A stretch of DNA of 64,000 nt from Whalleya microplaca (GCA_022497155.1 MU385729.1:1-64000); one strand, 5' to 3'; positions 10,320 through 24,400 are shown, numbered from the stretch's first letter. Program-made: numbers and translations. The notes: generated by a model not told the origin, from the sequence alone.

Positions 10320-12382
10320 CTATAAGAAGTTTCTGAAACCGTATCCATCGTTCTCTATTCCTGTCGAACCAGATTTTGGATCGATATTACCCGCCTGACG
10401 CGCCGCCTCGTCGGATTTATCAAATCTCTTATTCTCCCACGCCAGGTAGGAACGCAACACCAGTGCTAACATGGCGTTGAAGAACATGAAAGCTGCGCAG
10501 ATGCTCATCCCCGTGACATACATCGGCTTATCGTGTTCGGGGAAAACTCGAGTGCCAAGCAGAGGTCCGCATTGGCCAATGATATTGAGCAGCGTGATAC
10601 CGGCGCCTCGCTTTGAGTCGCTGCCCTGGTTGTTGACGGTCCAGGGCAGGATATTCGAGATCGCCGGGAAGACGCCGGCAGCGGCAAGGAAAACACCAAA
10701 ATAGCGTACGCCAACGCTCTCGCATACCGCGAGGATGATATATCCTATGCCCGCAATAAGAGATAGACCAATAATCATGTAGCCACGCTGACGAGTCTTG
10801 TCGGCAATCCAGGTCGATCCAATGCATATCAAAAATGAGAGGAAATACGGGGGAGCACTAAGCCCCTGGGCGTTGATGGCAGTAAACCCCATGCTTTGAA
10901 GAATAGCTGGCAGAAACACCGGCAAGCTGCTGAATGAAACTATATCGGCAAGTCAGTAAATATTGATACTTGGAAGAGATATTACACTCACCGTTACAAC
11001 TGAAGTACATCAAAGGGGGCATCCAAGTTTTGAAGTCTTTAAACGACATCAGTATTTCCTTGAAATTGATATGGCCTACACGTTCGGTTCCTTCAGTCCC
11101 AGTTTGCTGGATGGCCCTAGCTTTGGCAACCTGTTTCTCCTCTTCATTCAGGAAGCGTGCGGTATCTGGAGAGTCTGGCATGAAAACATACGCAGCAATT
11201 GCCAGTAAAACAGAAGGGACCCCTTCAACAATAAACAGGAGTCTCCAGTTGGCTATATGTGCTGGGTGACCGGAAGTTATTCCATAGGCCAAAGCTCCAG
11301 CAAAGGTCGTCGCAAGAGGAGCAGCGGATAGAAATATGCCACACCGGAACCCTAATTCGTGTCGTTTATAGAAGAATGAGAGAAGATAAGGGATTCCAGG
11401 CCCAAATCCTGCCTCAGCTGTGGCAAGGAAGAACCGGCTTGCCATCAGTCCAGACCAGTTGAAAGCTGCCGCCTGGAAAGTTGAAGCTAAGCCCCTAGAG
11501 AAATAATGAGCCTTTGATATATGTATGCTGGATAAGAGTTGCCTTACCACACCAAGACACAGGTACAAGCCCAAACTGCAACGAAAAGAGTTAGAAACTA
11601 CTAGTTACAGAAGATGTGGCAGAGAATGAAGGCTTTCGGGTTCATTTCATGAGCCTAAGCTCTCAACAACGCTTGCTGACACAGCTTATGTGCTGGAAGG
11701 AGGGTGACAAGAGTGTCAAATAAACCTCGGGATTACATACTATGACTATAAGAACATGTTAGCTTAAGTACAATAGAAGTGTTCATCTTCGAGGGGACCT
11801 ACGGTGGAACCGCTTTCCACATAAGGGCGAACCACTCAAAAACAACTATAAGAAGTTAAAATCGTCAAGCGAGGTACGACCCAAAATACGGCGTCCAACT
11901 CACTATATGGTATGTAAAAGATAGTAAGTAACCACTATACCATTAAGTCAGTATACAGTAGCTCTATTTGAACAGAGACCAGAGACAGACCTGGTAATGA
12001 GCATCGTCAAATCCAAGGTCTTTGCCCCTGTGTAAGTAAAAGGTTAGTATCTTTAGGTAAGCAGCATATCCTATCATGAATTACTTACATGCCTGCTGTC
12101 TGCGCATTGCCGATATTTGAGCGGTCAAGAAAAGCGAGCAAATCTGCAATTGATAATGATGAGGAATTGGCTAGTATATAAATGCTAGAAGAGAGACTCA
12201 CAAAGACCTGTAACTAGGGGAACTAAGACGTAGTCTATCTTTCTTTTCACTCGCTGCTCAATAACCGGATCGATCCAAGGGCCAGCCTCGTTGGCCTGCG
12301 GGGCCTTCTCGTCGCTATCGCGATCGGTCCTTTCGCTCATGGTTTGCGCTGGCTTTATAGAATCGGCTTTGGAAACATCCAT
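10320..12382 (-). CDS. MFS transporter, anion:cation symporter (allantoate/nicotinate permease-like) family
   Basis: Plasma-membrane permease of the fungal ACS branch, which imports small organic anions. Nine exons are inferred on the minus strand: 12382-12202, 12143-12089, 12027-11991, 11934-11904, 11845-11803, 11745-11741, 11575-11548, 11494-10992 and 10939-10320, giving 500 aa, a normal length. Motifs: TM1 LLAFLDRSNIGNAQTAGM; WLLTIFYIPYIVFEWFA; GLMASRFFLATAEAGFGPG; NWRLLFIVEGVPSVLLA; C-terminal half from FSSLPVFLPAILQSMGF. The 5-nt exon (TCATA) is required: only with it does PPH run into IWACTCVLVWG, the family consensus for this loop. Most introns are 52-61 nt; the one after the microexon is 165 nt. 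The donor at 11990 is GTCTGT, weaker than the others. Substrate cannot be read. Confidence 0.85.
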
Positions 12383-14862
12383 CCTGCAGTAGAGGGGTAT
12401 AGGCAAGCAAACGTGGAAGATTGATACTTATAGCAAGATAGAAGCTGGGGTTATGAACAAACTTTACGATCTATTGGTGCTGATACTTGCAATACGGTTA
12501 TGTTGACTGATGTTGACAGGTCTAGGCTGAGGAGGCGCCGTGAGGGGTGGGATAAGGAACCTCTACTGAAGATTGGCTAATCTATCATGGCGCTTTCGAC
12601 GCCGACGTTTGCTGTGGAGTAATCGTGATCACCCTGATTGATGGATGTCCATTGGAAGAAGGGGGAATGTAGCGTCATTAGTCATAAACCCGGGTCAGAA
12701 TTGCCCTGTAGATTTTGATACCTAATTCCGACAGTCTCACTAGCCTGGTGCTCGGTCTTACTTACAACTATCTTCTATAAGACATTTAGCCTTCGACGGC
12801 GGCTTCACCAGGGCTACAGCAGAAAATTTAGATGAAAACAGCTTATCTTGTATGTTATCTAGCTAAGATCTTAACGATATGCCTATAGGTTCTAGTTATA
12901 TTACGTGGTAAAGAGCACTTCTTTGATTCGAACCGAGGTAGGTAACTAGTGAGTGGTGAGGTCACTTGGAGGTTGAACGGATAGACACACATAACTTGAC
13001 ATTGCCAAGCTTACTCCGCTCGGAGAGCTCTCTTTTAGCGTGCAGGACCCCAGGACCCCTGATCAGTGCCTTGACTCCGCATAGGGTTTGTGGAGATGCC
13101 TATACCTAAGGTAGCTAAGGTAGGGCTAGTTAGCGTGGGGTATATATATGTAGAGCTTCGTAGTGGTTCGTTGGGCGAAGAACAACCAGCCTTACCCATA
13201 GAGTCCTCTTGACTAGTAAATAGCGCATTAAAGTTCACAGGATGAATCGGATGTGTTTCAGTTGACAGGGTCTAGTGAAAAGTTAAGATCTACTGGTTGC
13301 GGCTGACGTAGGTACAGGGAACATAGTTGCGGGAGCTAACATCATCCTGTTAACTTAGATTCTAGAGAACTGCATTGGGAATGAAACATACAATGACTTT
13401 GGAAAATTTCTTCGTTAACAACGAGTATTGCCAGAATATAAAGAAATATCCAGTCTGTATGACAAGGTGAGTTGAGACTGCCAAATTCAAGGTTTACTCG
13501 TAGATGAAAATCCATACATAGCACCCTGTGGAAGTCTGGCGGACAGAATGAAGAGTGGAGAACAAAATGTATTATCACATATGTAGGTCAGCATTTACAC
13601 CTTCTCTGGGTATCAGAGGAGCATTGAGCTAGCCTTTTTCTCTAACAAAGTTGCGGGACTTTGGACGGTTGGTATGCTGTGTTACTGATGTATTTGCTTT
13701 CCTAGCACCGGGAACGATTTGGCGGACTACCTACAGCAGGCCAATAGTCAAGTTATCATCTAACAAGTCTCTCTATGAAGATATTATAAGGAGGGTTCAC
13801 AGTGCGCTATACAAGCCAAGGCTGCTTTGTCAGTCAAGCAAGAATCAGACTTCCTCTAGCTGGATCAAGTCCACTTATTGTAAGAGACAGTTCATTTATT
13901 AGATTCACATTTACCTAGACATCATAACTCTTGCATCACTGTAGTTGACTCTACAATTATGCAAATCTTGTCTACTCTTACGATGATTGCATGAAAGGGG
14001 TATCTGGGTATTACCAATCGATGGAAATACCCCTTTAAGATATAAGATTTCAAGGATACACCCATATAGAACGAGGCTGACGAGATTGAAACTGATTCTT
14101 ATTTAATTCAATATATCCTCCGCAGTCCAAGCTGTCACATTGATTAAAGCTTGTTTCAGCTGCGATATCGTTCTTTGTTCTCAGACATACACAGTCCGCA
14201 TGGTGTAGAGTCCAACGTGATATATCACTCCTAAGCCACTAATTTTCGACCACAATATAAACGCACGTTTCGGTGAACATATTACAGATCATAATAGTGA
14301 TAATGCCGCAAAATACACCTTCTCTAGTTCCCGTAGATACTGCTTCCATCGACACCTCAGACGAAGATCCTATCAGATGTCGCTCGCCTCACCAATCTCT
14401 TTCACCAAGCTCAGCTCACAAAGACTGCCTATCCATTCATCCCATAACCTCAACCACAGCACCGACAACAAGCCCTCAAGGAAGCTAACCCCAAGGCTCT
14501 GTCCTTGTCCTCTCCATTGATCCCTCGAACAATCGGTTTGATACCCGCAGCACCTCCATCCAGTCCCCTTTCACCGCTTTGTCACCGTGTCATAGATCCC
14601 TCATCAACAACGGCACTGCCCCTTCTCACACCCCTTAGTGACAACTCGCAGCTAAAGAAACAACAGAGAATCCACCACCATCTTTGTCCTTATCCCCATC
14701 ATGATCCCCATCAAGGGACAAAGGCGCCGTCGTGTATATACATACGCTCACGAGGACCTTATCCATCGATCGATTAACCAGACACAGCAATAAGGAAACA
14801 GTAACAGTATACCAGAAAACCCCTATTCAGAAATACAGAAAACCTCATACCTCATAATCACC
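12383..14862. other. intergenic, 2.5 kb
   Basis: No exon with a recognisable motif. A short open frame at 14273-14488 is low-complexity (Ser/Pro/Thr) and continues as C-rich sequence up to the HIT gene, so it is probably promoter or leader. Confidence 0.5.
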
Positions 14863-15702
14863 ATGAACACCCCTAACAGCACCAGCAACAACTGCGCCGA
14901 CTGCCCCGCCTGCCGCACAGCAACAACCTACCGCACGCAGCGGGCGCTGCTAGCCCCCTCGCACACCTCCGCCGCCTTCCAGGGCAAGACATCGCAGATC
15001 GCGGCGCAGCACGCGCGCTTCTGGTCACACCCAGAGGCCCACGCCGACGTCGGGGCCTACGCCCTCGGCTCCTCCGGTCCGGTGGAGCACGTGTATGGCG
15101 CGCCGGAGCCGGCGGCGAAGTGGCTGAAGGCATCGACACCGTTCACGTCGTGGAAGGGCCCCGTGCTCGCCGAGAGCGCGGGCGCGCTGATCGTCGGCAA
15201 CCGCTCGTCCTTCGACGCGGGTCAGTACCTCGAGGCGCCCGAGCGCGCGGGGATGTCGATCGTGCACGTCCTGGGGATCCCGAGGGCGGGGCTGTTCAAC
15301 GGGGTGTCACTCAACGCCAACAGCGTGGCCATCGTCGACGAGATGGTCGCCTTGTTCAAGGCCTCGTGGGCGAGCCGCCCGTTTAGGGAGGCCGTGATGG
15401 CGCACCAGCGGCGGGCGATCATGGGGCGGTTCGAGGAGACGCGCGGCGGCAGCGGCTGGGATGCGTACGGGCTCGCGCTCAAGCACTACATGGAGCTCGA
15501 GAGCATGGTGCTCGATGGGCTGACGGCCGACGACTTCGCTTTCGGCCTGCACCTGTGGCCCGACCATAGCGTCGGACACCTGCATCTGCATATCATTGCC
15601 ATGCCGTATGCCTGCCGCAAGTACAGCACCGCGCACCACGATGCGAAGACCAAGGACGCCTTCGAGGTCCGCGACTTCATCAAGAGCCTCCCTAGTAACT
15701 AA
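14863..15702 (+). CDS. HIT-superfamily protein
   Basis: Single-exon gene of 279 aa. Near the C-terminus, SVGHLHLHIIAMP carries the histidine triad (His-x-His-x-His followed by hydrophobics) of HIT nucleotide hydrolases and transferases, which act on nucleoside phosphates; the preceding FGLHLWPDH fits the same fold. The middle section (HVLGIPRAGLFNGVSLN; SVAIVDEMVALF) resembles the HIT-like segment used by larger fungal members. An N-terminal CADCPAC cluster could bind metal, but this is only an impression. The start at 14863 has a good context (cacc before ATG). Third positions are strongly G/C-rich compared with the AT-rich flanks. The exact substrate is unknown. Confidence 0.8.
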   Translation: MNTPNSTSNNCADCPACRTATTYRTQRALLAPSHTSAAFQGKTSQIAAQHARFWSHPEAHADVGAYALGSSGPVEHVYGAPEPAAKWLKASTPFTSWKGPVLAESAGALIVGNRSSFDAGQYLEAPERAGMSIVHVLGIPRAGLFNGVSLNANSVAIVDEMVALFKASWASRPFREAVMAHQRRAIMGRFEETRGGSGWDAYGLALKHYMELESMVLDGLTADDFAFGLHLWPDHSVGHLHLHIIAMPYACRKYSTAHHDAKTKDAFEVRDFIKSLPSN

Positions 15703-16150
15703 GTCAGACTCGTAAGGCTGATTTGATATGCTGACCGTGCCCCAGTTATGAGGTATGTATACTATGAATAAAGTTGTATCTATAATCTTTCTTGGATTTT
15801 CCTGTGAGTTGTAAAATAAGAATATCGGAATTTGCGTGATGAATGTAACTAGACTTATCATAATATATATATATATATATATATAAATATATATTAAATT
15901 TAGATTCCGATATATACTTCCCTCGTGCCTTTATGCTCAAAAATCGTCGGACATCATGTCGACGTCCAAGTCTCGTGAAGTCTTTGTAAATCCGCACAAG
16001 AACACTCTGAGTTTCTCGGCGTCGATAGTCGCATCTCACATCGAGCCCTACCTCGACATGGAGCCGATCTTGAGCTCGACTCGCCCACATTCCAAAAATG
16101 GGACCATCAAAGCAACCCCGTCACATCTCACTAACTCGCCCCTAACCTAC
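15703..16150. other. intergenic with (TA)n microsatellite
   Basis: Convergent 3' flanks of the HIT and reductase genes. An alternating TA tract lies at about 15861-15896. Confidence 0.7.
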
Positions 16151-17420
16151 CTACAGCTTCCCCTTCTTCCCCCTCTCCTCCCTGACCTTCTGCATACTCG
16201 TCAACAGCGCATACAGGCTCTGCAAGCGGGGCATCTCAACGCCAGCGCTCTTCGCAATCCTCACCGGGTTCCCCAAGATAACCTCGAGCTCCATAGGGCG
16301 CCCAGCCTCCCAATCGAGCAACATACTCGGCTTGGCACCCGCATTGCGCTCGGTACTCCGGATGATCTTCTCAGGCGTAGCCAAGCTCCCGTCTTGCGGG
16401 AGCGCGCGCCCGAGGACCGCGGGCGCGGCGTCCCAGATCTCGCGCATGACGCCGGCGACGTGCTCGCGCAGCGCCGGGTCCGTCAGCTGATCCGCGTTGC
16501 CGCGCCCGCCCGAGAGCACCGCCGTCGGGTTGAAGGCCGCGTTGATGCACAGCTTGTGCCACCGGATCGTCTGCAGCTCCAGCTCCGTGTGCGTCTCCGC
16601 GTCGCGGAGCCCGCCGTGCTGCGTCCACCAGCGCGCCAGCGCCTCCATGCGCTCGTGGCCCAGGCGCACCACTTCCTCGGCGGAGGCGGTGGTGGTGGAG
16701 TCAGTCGACTTGGCAAGGCCGTGCCCGTACGGCCCGAGGCTGATCCGCGTCCAGCGGTTCTGCCGTATCACGCCCTGCCTGATCTGCTCGGCGCTGACGA
16801 TGGTCACGGCGCTTACGATGGGGTTGTTTGGAAACCGCCGGCGGTAAGGTTCCTCCACGCCCACGCCGTTCTGGATCAATATTATGCACGACTTGGCTGA
16901 TACGAGCGGCGCAATCAACGCTGCATCGTCAGTCCGATCCGGGAGCGCCTTCGTCGTGACTATTATGTAGTCCCATCCATCTCTTGGCGGCGGCTGGGGA
17001 GGTGGTGTCTGGGACGGAGCCGGGTTCGTCGAGGCTGGTGAGCCCGGAATGGCAGCTGCGACGGAGGGAAAGACGGCATATGGCGTGAAGTTGTAGTTGC
17101 CGAACGTGTGAGTCTCTAGAGAAACTCCTGAGGTGGCAATGGCTGAGTAGTTGGATCGTGCGGTAAGGGACGTGTAGATGTTGTGCGCAGGCTATCAAAA
17201 TCGACGATCAGGACACTACATGTAGTCCAGTTCCGCCCGGAACCTTGAGGTACTTACATGATGTAATCGCGATGCATAGAAACAGCCTACGGCGCCAGCG
17301 CCAACGAACAGAATATGTACCGGCCTGTGATGTAGCACGTTAGCTTGCTGTGGAAAGGAGACAGCTCAGGAGGTGTGAGTCGGCATACTTCGTCGGACCG
17401 GTCGAGCTCGATGTCGCCAT
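16151..17420 (-). CDS. 2-dehydropantoate 2-reductase (ketopantoate reductase, ApbA/PanE family)
   Basis: NADPH-dependent reductase of the ketopantoate family; the canonical member makes pantoate for coenzyme A. Exons 17420-17389, 17324-17258 and 17191-16151 give 379 aa. The dinucleotide-binding motif VGAGAVGCFYASRL is encoded by exon two and is only recovered with the inferred splicing. DYIIVTTKALP and IILIQNGVGVEEPYR are the conserved substrate and cofactor regions, and the C-terminal domain has the signature WHKLCINAAFNPTAVL with catalytic Lys and Asn. A Pro-rich insertion (PPPQPPPRDGW) precedes the VTTK strand. The C-terminus ends KVREERGKKGKL, without a peroxisomal signal. Fungi carry several paralogues, so the pantothenate role is not assured. 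Confidence 0.88.
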
Positions 17421-18442
17421 TGCCGGCTTATCGGTGGGTAAAGCCGACAGACGAACCTGTCAATGGCTTGCGAATCCAACTGGCCTGCCTTCTAAGCTGC
17501 AATAGCTGCAATGGAGTTGGAGAAGTGAGTCGCCTGACTGGTTCACCTAAACATCGTCATGTAGGAAAGGAGGTAGAAAAACATGCGACATCGCGGGGTC
17601 TGTTGCTTCCAGGCCATCAATTAGGTAATGACGGCATTTCAAGCTGCGAGGAGCTTGGGCCATCATGAACTGATAAATTGCCGAGGTTGTAGTTACACTG
17701 AACGAGAATAATCGAGCTTGTAAACAGTTCAACAGGCACTTTTAGTCAAGAGAAAATTTTATCCAAGTTGGAAGTTTAACTTGTGTTTATATTTCTCATA
17801 TATCAATTGAATATCTGTATTTTTTCCATTGAGCAAGAAAAGAAAAATGCGACAACGAGTGGCCACGGAATGAATGCAACTGAAGGTTCATCAAGTCATC
17901 AATCACTAATAGAGACAATCTGCCAGCTAGTTGCTTGGTATTTACAAGGAACAATAGCGAATCAACTCAATTAAAAGGATCTTGTAAGCGTTGCTTCAAA
18001 TGAGAACATCTATCATAATTATTATATTCATGGTAGCCAACGAGTAAGTATTTAGTAGGTAAGGCAATTCAGCAGTCCTCACACATCTATGTTCCGAACC
18101 GTATTAAACTTAGTCGACAGTCTCAACAATAACACCCAAGGAACGGTCAAACTATATGACTCCTCAATGTCTATGGCTACTTGAGTCTGTCTGATCATGA
18201 CACTGCAACTCGTAGTGTTGCAGAAGTTCATACCTGCTTAATCTGGGGTTGAGCTCAGCAGCTATGCGGTCAGAGACATCCAGTCAGCTAGCTAGGTAGC
18301 TGTAAGACGAGAGAGGATTGGGACCACGACGATCGCGTCTAAGACAAACGCGCGAAACCACGACCTGCTATTATGACGGCTCAACACAACACACTGAGCT
18401 TGCGTGGAGTGTCTCGAGCGCTGGTTGCGAGAAAGCGATGCG

Positions 18443-18468
18443 CACCTCACCTCACCTCACCTCACCTT
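18443..18468. repeat. (CACCT)5 tandem repeat
   Basis: Five tandem CACCT units in the gene-poor stretch; no associated gene. Confidence 0.9.
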
Positions 18469-21400
18469 ACTGCGTCTCAACAAAGCACGGTGTAGGTGTG
18501 CCGGCGGCCGACGACCAGCGGTCTCTGAAACTATGGTTAGGTCGTCGGCATCAGACAAAAGCTATCATTGCCTACATAATACCATTGTCTACGGACCTGG
18601 TTGTGTGAGGTAAATGGTACTCTCGCTTGCTCACCTACCTAGTACCTACATACATCGCTTCTGGAATACGTGCGTATGTTGCTGATGAGGGAGGTATGGA
18701 TGGTAAGATTCTGATGAGGAGGAGGAAGAGGGGAGTGTGTGAATGGATGGCAAGCAAGCAAGCAAGCATTCATTCAAGCATCTTACCTGACACTCTCCCA
18801 AACACAATTCAGCGAACTCACGTCAGCAAACCAGCATTGACTGGCCCGCAGAGGAGGGGCCTGCATGAAGCGTCCGTTGCTTCCGGTATTACCGTGACAT
18901 TGTGCCGTTATTATCTGCCTCCCTCGAAGGCAGGCTCAGGGGCACAATGTCAGATTGGGTGCCGACTATACCTAGACTCCCCCATCCATCTGCGACCCGA
19001 TATCTCTCTTGGACTTACCTGGAGTATACACTACATGTCCGTGAGCGGGGTGAAGCGGGGAGAGAGGATAGAGAGAGCAGCGACAGAGAGACGTGAGGAA
19101 AAAAGAAAGGTGGTGTGCTGTTTCGACCAAGATAAGCCCGTGGCTACTCATGCCTATTCTGGTCATGTAGAATTCCCTTGATGATGGGAGATTGCGCACT
19201 AGCAACGGCGGGTATGGGGATCATCTTGAAAAAAAAAAAAAAGAACGGCGGGCCTGTCTAAGGTACGGTACATACATACATCGCCAGGGCATACATATGT
19301 ACACCAAAATGGCTTGCAGCTCTTGGCCCAGACCACACCTACCGTCGCTGACAGCCGCACATTAGCCTTGCATCAGTAGTAGACCGATGGCCCATTGTCG
19401 GGTTCGGATATCCTATCTTGGCGTCAGAGCAGATCAGAGATCAGAATTTGTTATTTGGATCAAGCTTTGGGGCTTTGGGGCTAAGCAAGGTCAGTCACAT
19501 TTGCTCTCCCGCTGATGAGACCACACACTTCCCACCCCAGGCCACCCAGGCCAACCCAGGCTGTTGTTGGCTGCAGGCTGGCACCGCTGACCACCCTCCG
19601 ATAGCCGCCTCATCCTTCACCACACCGGCCGAATCTTCGTCATCCGGTAACCTGCAATGGTGCAGTAATCCGAAGGGACTGGCATTGACAGACACCGCAC
19701 TTGTTCTGGCGACCCCGCAGATAGTCGCCAATAGCTCAACCTATCCAACCTCCTGGAACCTACCCCAGGCTGTGACTGGACGTTTGATGGAGGGCCGCGG
19801 GGAGGGCCCTAGGGGGCTATCAAAACTGCAGGCAGGATCCGAAGCTCCTCAGATACAAGTACGTAATTCAAAATGCATTCTGATAACTACCCATCCGCGA
19901 TAAAGCTTCATCGGCTTCATACCACTGCATCGATCTCGCTCCCGAGTTGTAGGCCTGAGCTATGAGATCATTTGCCCATAAGTTAGGAGCTGTGGTCCCC
20001 ATGTGCCTCTTTATCATGCTTGCTGCCGCAGTTGATTATCGGTAGTTGACTGATGTCTCTGCCCAGCCGCCCGCTTCCCGCTCGAAGCGACATGGGGTTG
20101 GGTGGAGGACTACCGATGTGGAAGTGTATGTAGTAGGTATGTACCGCACGACGAAAGCATTGATTGATGCCCGACAGTGCCATTGCCACGTTGACCCTTG
20201 GTTCAACTTGACTGATATGACACTAGTGTCTTCTGTCGACGCGTTACTATCGTGTCTAGGTTTTCAGACGATCAGTCACGTATGAAGTAGTATTCGCTAC
20301 CTCGCAACCCCGATGCTTTGACTATATGTCAGCATGATAACATCACAGTGTTCCCGTTGCCAAGCTTTTTTTTGCATCGTGTAAGAAGAGCTGACTACAG
20401 GCGCCACCTTGTATTTCTATTCTTTAGCGATCGGATCTACCCAGTGCTAAGCTTTTCAAGATTAATGGCAACAAATAGAATTCCGCTCCGTTGAACGCCA
20501 AGAAGAAATCTCCGCTAAGGATCTCAGGGGCATAGCGGGCTCCCTGAACTTGACGAATGGTCAATCTCGATATCCTTCCATTCCACACTTAGCCGTCACA
20601 ATATGAACATGGGATTTGATGTGCACGGCCGCCGCTCCGTGCCGTCAGGAAGAACCCTCTAGCACACCGGGCTATTCCCGCGGCAACATGTGGCAAAAGC
20701 TCGATAGAAGCCTAGTCTAGGCCGTTTCCGGCCTTCAAACTGTATGTATCCTCACTCGAGGGGCTTGTAGAATAGGGCTGGAATCACTTAGGTGATTAGA
20801 AGGCTTGAAGCCACCATCGACTAGTACAGCTGTTGATAGCCTGTCAATGCAAGTCTTATCCGCCACGTAGAGTCTAGCCAGCGGCTTGGAACATAGATGA
20901 AACGGAGTGACCATCGTGAAATGTGACCTCTACTGATTCCCGAATTCTCAACGAGGAACAAAACGGCCTCTCAAACCCGGGCGCCCAGCAACGGGTTCGT
21001 ATTCTTATCTCTGCCAGGAGCGAAAACACTCGCGTCAAGGAAGTGAGACTGCGAATGCCGATATACGTTTAAAACGTATTACTGGCATGTAATTATTTGA
21101 AACCTAGTGGCTGCACTGGTGCTTACCTTCCGCTTGTACGAGCAGAGTCACTCTTCACATGCTGGAATACCACAACCCCAGGAATTCTCTGTGCAATACC
21201 CACACTTCAAGACTAGATTATCAGATATGCCCATACGATTTTGAAGGGCTTCGGGCCAAATTGTGACAGAGAATAGGAAAGGATTCTAGCCAACCCTTTG
21301 CGTCAGCTGATCTGTGAGCCGAAAGGCTATTCGGCATGGATACACAACATCCCCGCGATCTGGTATACAGCAAGAAGCCTGTATCGGAAACATCAAAGCA

Positions 21401-24400
21401 CGATGGAAGAAACTCTGAGACGACCAAACAAGTACCAGAGTCGCAGGCAATGGCTGACGTCGGCAGACAAGCATAGGAGCTGTCCATCTAAAGCGGGGAA
21501 GCTATAGGTAGTGTAACCTGGTGAAGATGCCATGAAGTTAAATGTTCGACATAATGGTGGTGAGCTCTACCCAATAGAGCCAAGCGAAAAGTGGAAGCTG
21601 GGACGAAGGCTTTTGGGCTGATAGGCAGTCTGAGGAAAACCCAGCTTGTAAACAAAAAATTGATCATCAATGTGGGGGTAAACCAGTCCGGTCCCGGGTC
21701 CTGCCACCGCTGATGAATGGAACCTTTCCGCGTGGGAGGCACGGCGAAGTTCTGGCTCGAGATGTCGCTCTATCCAATCACCGTCTTGATAGGTTAGCCA
21801 ATCCATGTACATGACCCTGCATCTTGTGCGCGCGGAAACTGTTGTAGCCATGTAAGGCTTCATCTCCGCTCACATCTCAGAATTGCTATTTCACAGCAAG
21901 GCCCTTCCACTTGCAGCAGGGGAGTGTCAATTGCTCCTCCTGGCATGTACAGGCGACGATACAAGCTGTCAAGGTATAGTATCCGCATTGGCAGCCAACC
22001 TGGGGTTTGAAGGTGCTGCATTGCCATCATCGTGAGCTAGAGCCCCCAACTCTAAGCTCAAGATACTCGATCAATACCCAGATCGGGAAAGCGCTTTGTA
22101 CAGGAAAAGAATGATCAAGAAACTGAGAGAACCGTGGTCTGCGATGGCCAATTTACCATTCAGCAGACATCACGCGTGGCATGTAGTAAAGCCTAAGCGA
22201 CAACTATTGCGGGGAACATTGCTAAAATGGTACGAGCTTCTAGAAATCCTGTCGAAGGAGGCGAAAAGTAAATCAAAGAGGAGAAAGGAGGGAAAGAAAA
22301 TCCCGAGAATTTGGGTGCCATCTTGGGACTCTAGACTTACCGCAGCTTATTGGTCGAGAAGAAATGCTGAAAAACTGAGATAGCAACCCAGGTATTATTG
22401 TTTTAGCCGCAACACCTGCTCGTTCCCAGAGTATGGTGACATGCGGCTTTCTCGGGCACTACCAACCAGAAATAGATCGGGTCTCTTGCGGGCAGGGACA
22501 GTGAGATTGAAGATAGGGAAGATGCCGCCGGGACAGCGGTTAAACTTGCTTGATCGAGCTATCCGGTCGATTATGTAGCTCAGAGAAGAGACTATAGCAA
22601 AGAGCGAAGGAGGAAGACGTGCTCAAAATCTAGAGCTGGTGACAGAATATGAACTAGTGAATGTTGTCGTCGCGCGATCAAGGGTCGTCGTCCCTGCGCC
22701 GTTAGTCTGCAGAAGTGCGCCGCGGACGATTATTGCCGGAAGTCATTGAATACTAATGAGGATGACAACCAAATCGGCACCAAATGTTAGCCAGCGCGTG
22801 GGAGGCCAGGTCCAGGGGTCCAATGTCACTACCCCATGCAGATTGGGTGTGGCAGCAGTCGCTAAGACGAGGTGCACAGTTTTGTGAGCATGTGCTGTTG
22901 GGGTGACTCGAATGGGTTTGCTGCGTTGGGCATCTGGGGAAATCCGCCATACGAACCGGGCCGCAACTCATCAGACATATCATTGGAACTGCTTTGAACA
23001 ACATTGTATGTATGACTATGCCAATAGCTAGCATACTATACCTGACCAATCTCAAGGACCCCATGTCAGACTAGGTAGTGTTTCTGGTTCGGCTGACCTG
23101 CACTCTGCCAGTGCAAGTATGTCTCCATTCGGACAAACTCTCTTGACGTCTGACCAAGCGTGAGACAGTCAGGATCGAGGGTATATGTTTTGAAACCATT
23201 GAAACCAGCGGCTGCTTGGCTGTCTGCCCTCGAATGCATTCACCCTTGATAAATTGGCGTTTCTTCTTTGGAGGTGATCCCGGGTGCTACAACTGCACAA
23301 GTCATGGTTTGCAATGCTATCGATGAATCGCCACCCTGTTGATGCACGCAGCAGCGATGTCAATCCTGGTTGGAAGATGATAGCCTGCCACTGTGTGACA
23401 GACTACCCGCGAAGCGACGTGAAGTAGGCAAGGCTGAAGCCGAGGTAGAGAAACACGCTTGGGGATCAACACACAAGAAGCAGTGGTTGGTAGGGTAAAC
23501 ATGCACATGAACTGGATGGTTCGGCATAGCGATCCTTCATAATACAGGCCATAGTAGTGGCAGCTGCAGGATGGGAGGAGACCTGACATGCGACATGACT
23601 GACAGGAACCCGATGATATGGTTGAGGTTACGGTGGTGTCGTACAGCAGCGCAGCAACGTAGCTGCAAAATGAATAGACGAAGAACTCGGAATGAGTCGG
23701 AAGAAATATCAAAAAGCTATAACAGGTAAAGGCACCGACGTAGAGGCGTCCAGGAGCGAGTAGTTCAGCTAGGTAATTCGAGTAGTGTGGGAGGTTCGCT
23801 TGTGTTGGTGGGCAGGAATAAATTTTTCACGGGATCGTGACGTGGTGTTTGGTCTGCCAGCTCGGCTTTCCGAGGAAAATGTTTATTAGGTTAGAAGATG
23901 GTGGAAGGGGATTATTTTAGACAAAAAAGATAAAACAAAAGAATAATTGGGCGGGAGATAGCTTGGGAATCGGTGTCTCGGCATAGAAGGAGAGGCGGAT
24001 AGAGATTAGAAAATAAAATCTCTAACCTAGGTAGGTAAGAAGTCAAAGCAGCTTGTGCTAGACGGGCAAGCGGGTTGGGGGTCATAGAAGTGGGCTATTG
24101 TCGGGCCGGTTAACAGTCTGCCAATGATTGTCGAATTATACTCAATTATTTGGCCAATTATTCTCAATTATTATCCTCGGTTGAGTTGACAGATGTACTT
24201 ACTACCTATTACCATTTACCATTACCTTGTTCAATTTGCAATACAGTTGAAAAGTAAGGCTAACCTAGCCAAGTCTGCATTATCCATATACAGTATAATC
24301 CTATACTTATGCTTTACCTATACCATATGTAGGCAGCTAGCTAAGTAGTACTGCGTAGATATATGTATGTAGGTATGCAGGTATGTAGGCGTGTGTAGGT

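Noticed and set aside
12915..12945. GATTCGAACC resembling a tRNA T-loop
   Set aside because: The flanking bases do not form the 5-bp T-stem and no D-arm or anticodon arm lies at the right distance on either strand.
15025..15861. Overlapping antisense frames across the HIT gene
   Set aside because: Shadows of a GC-rich coding exon; only the plus-strand frame contains the histidine triad.
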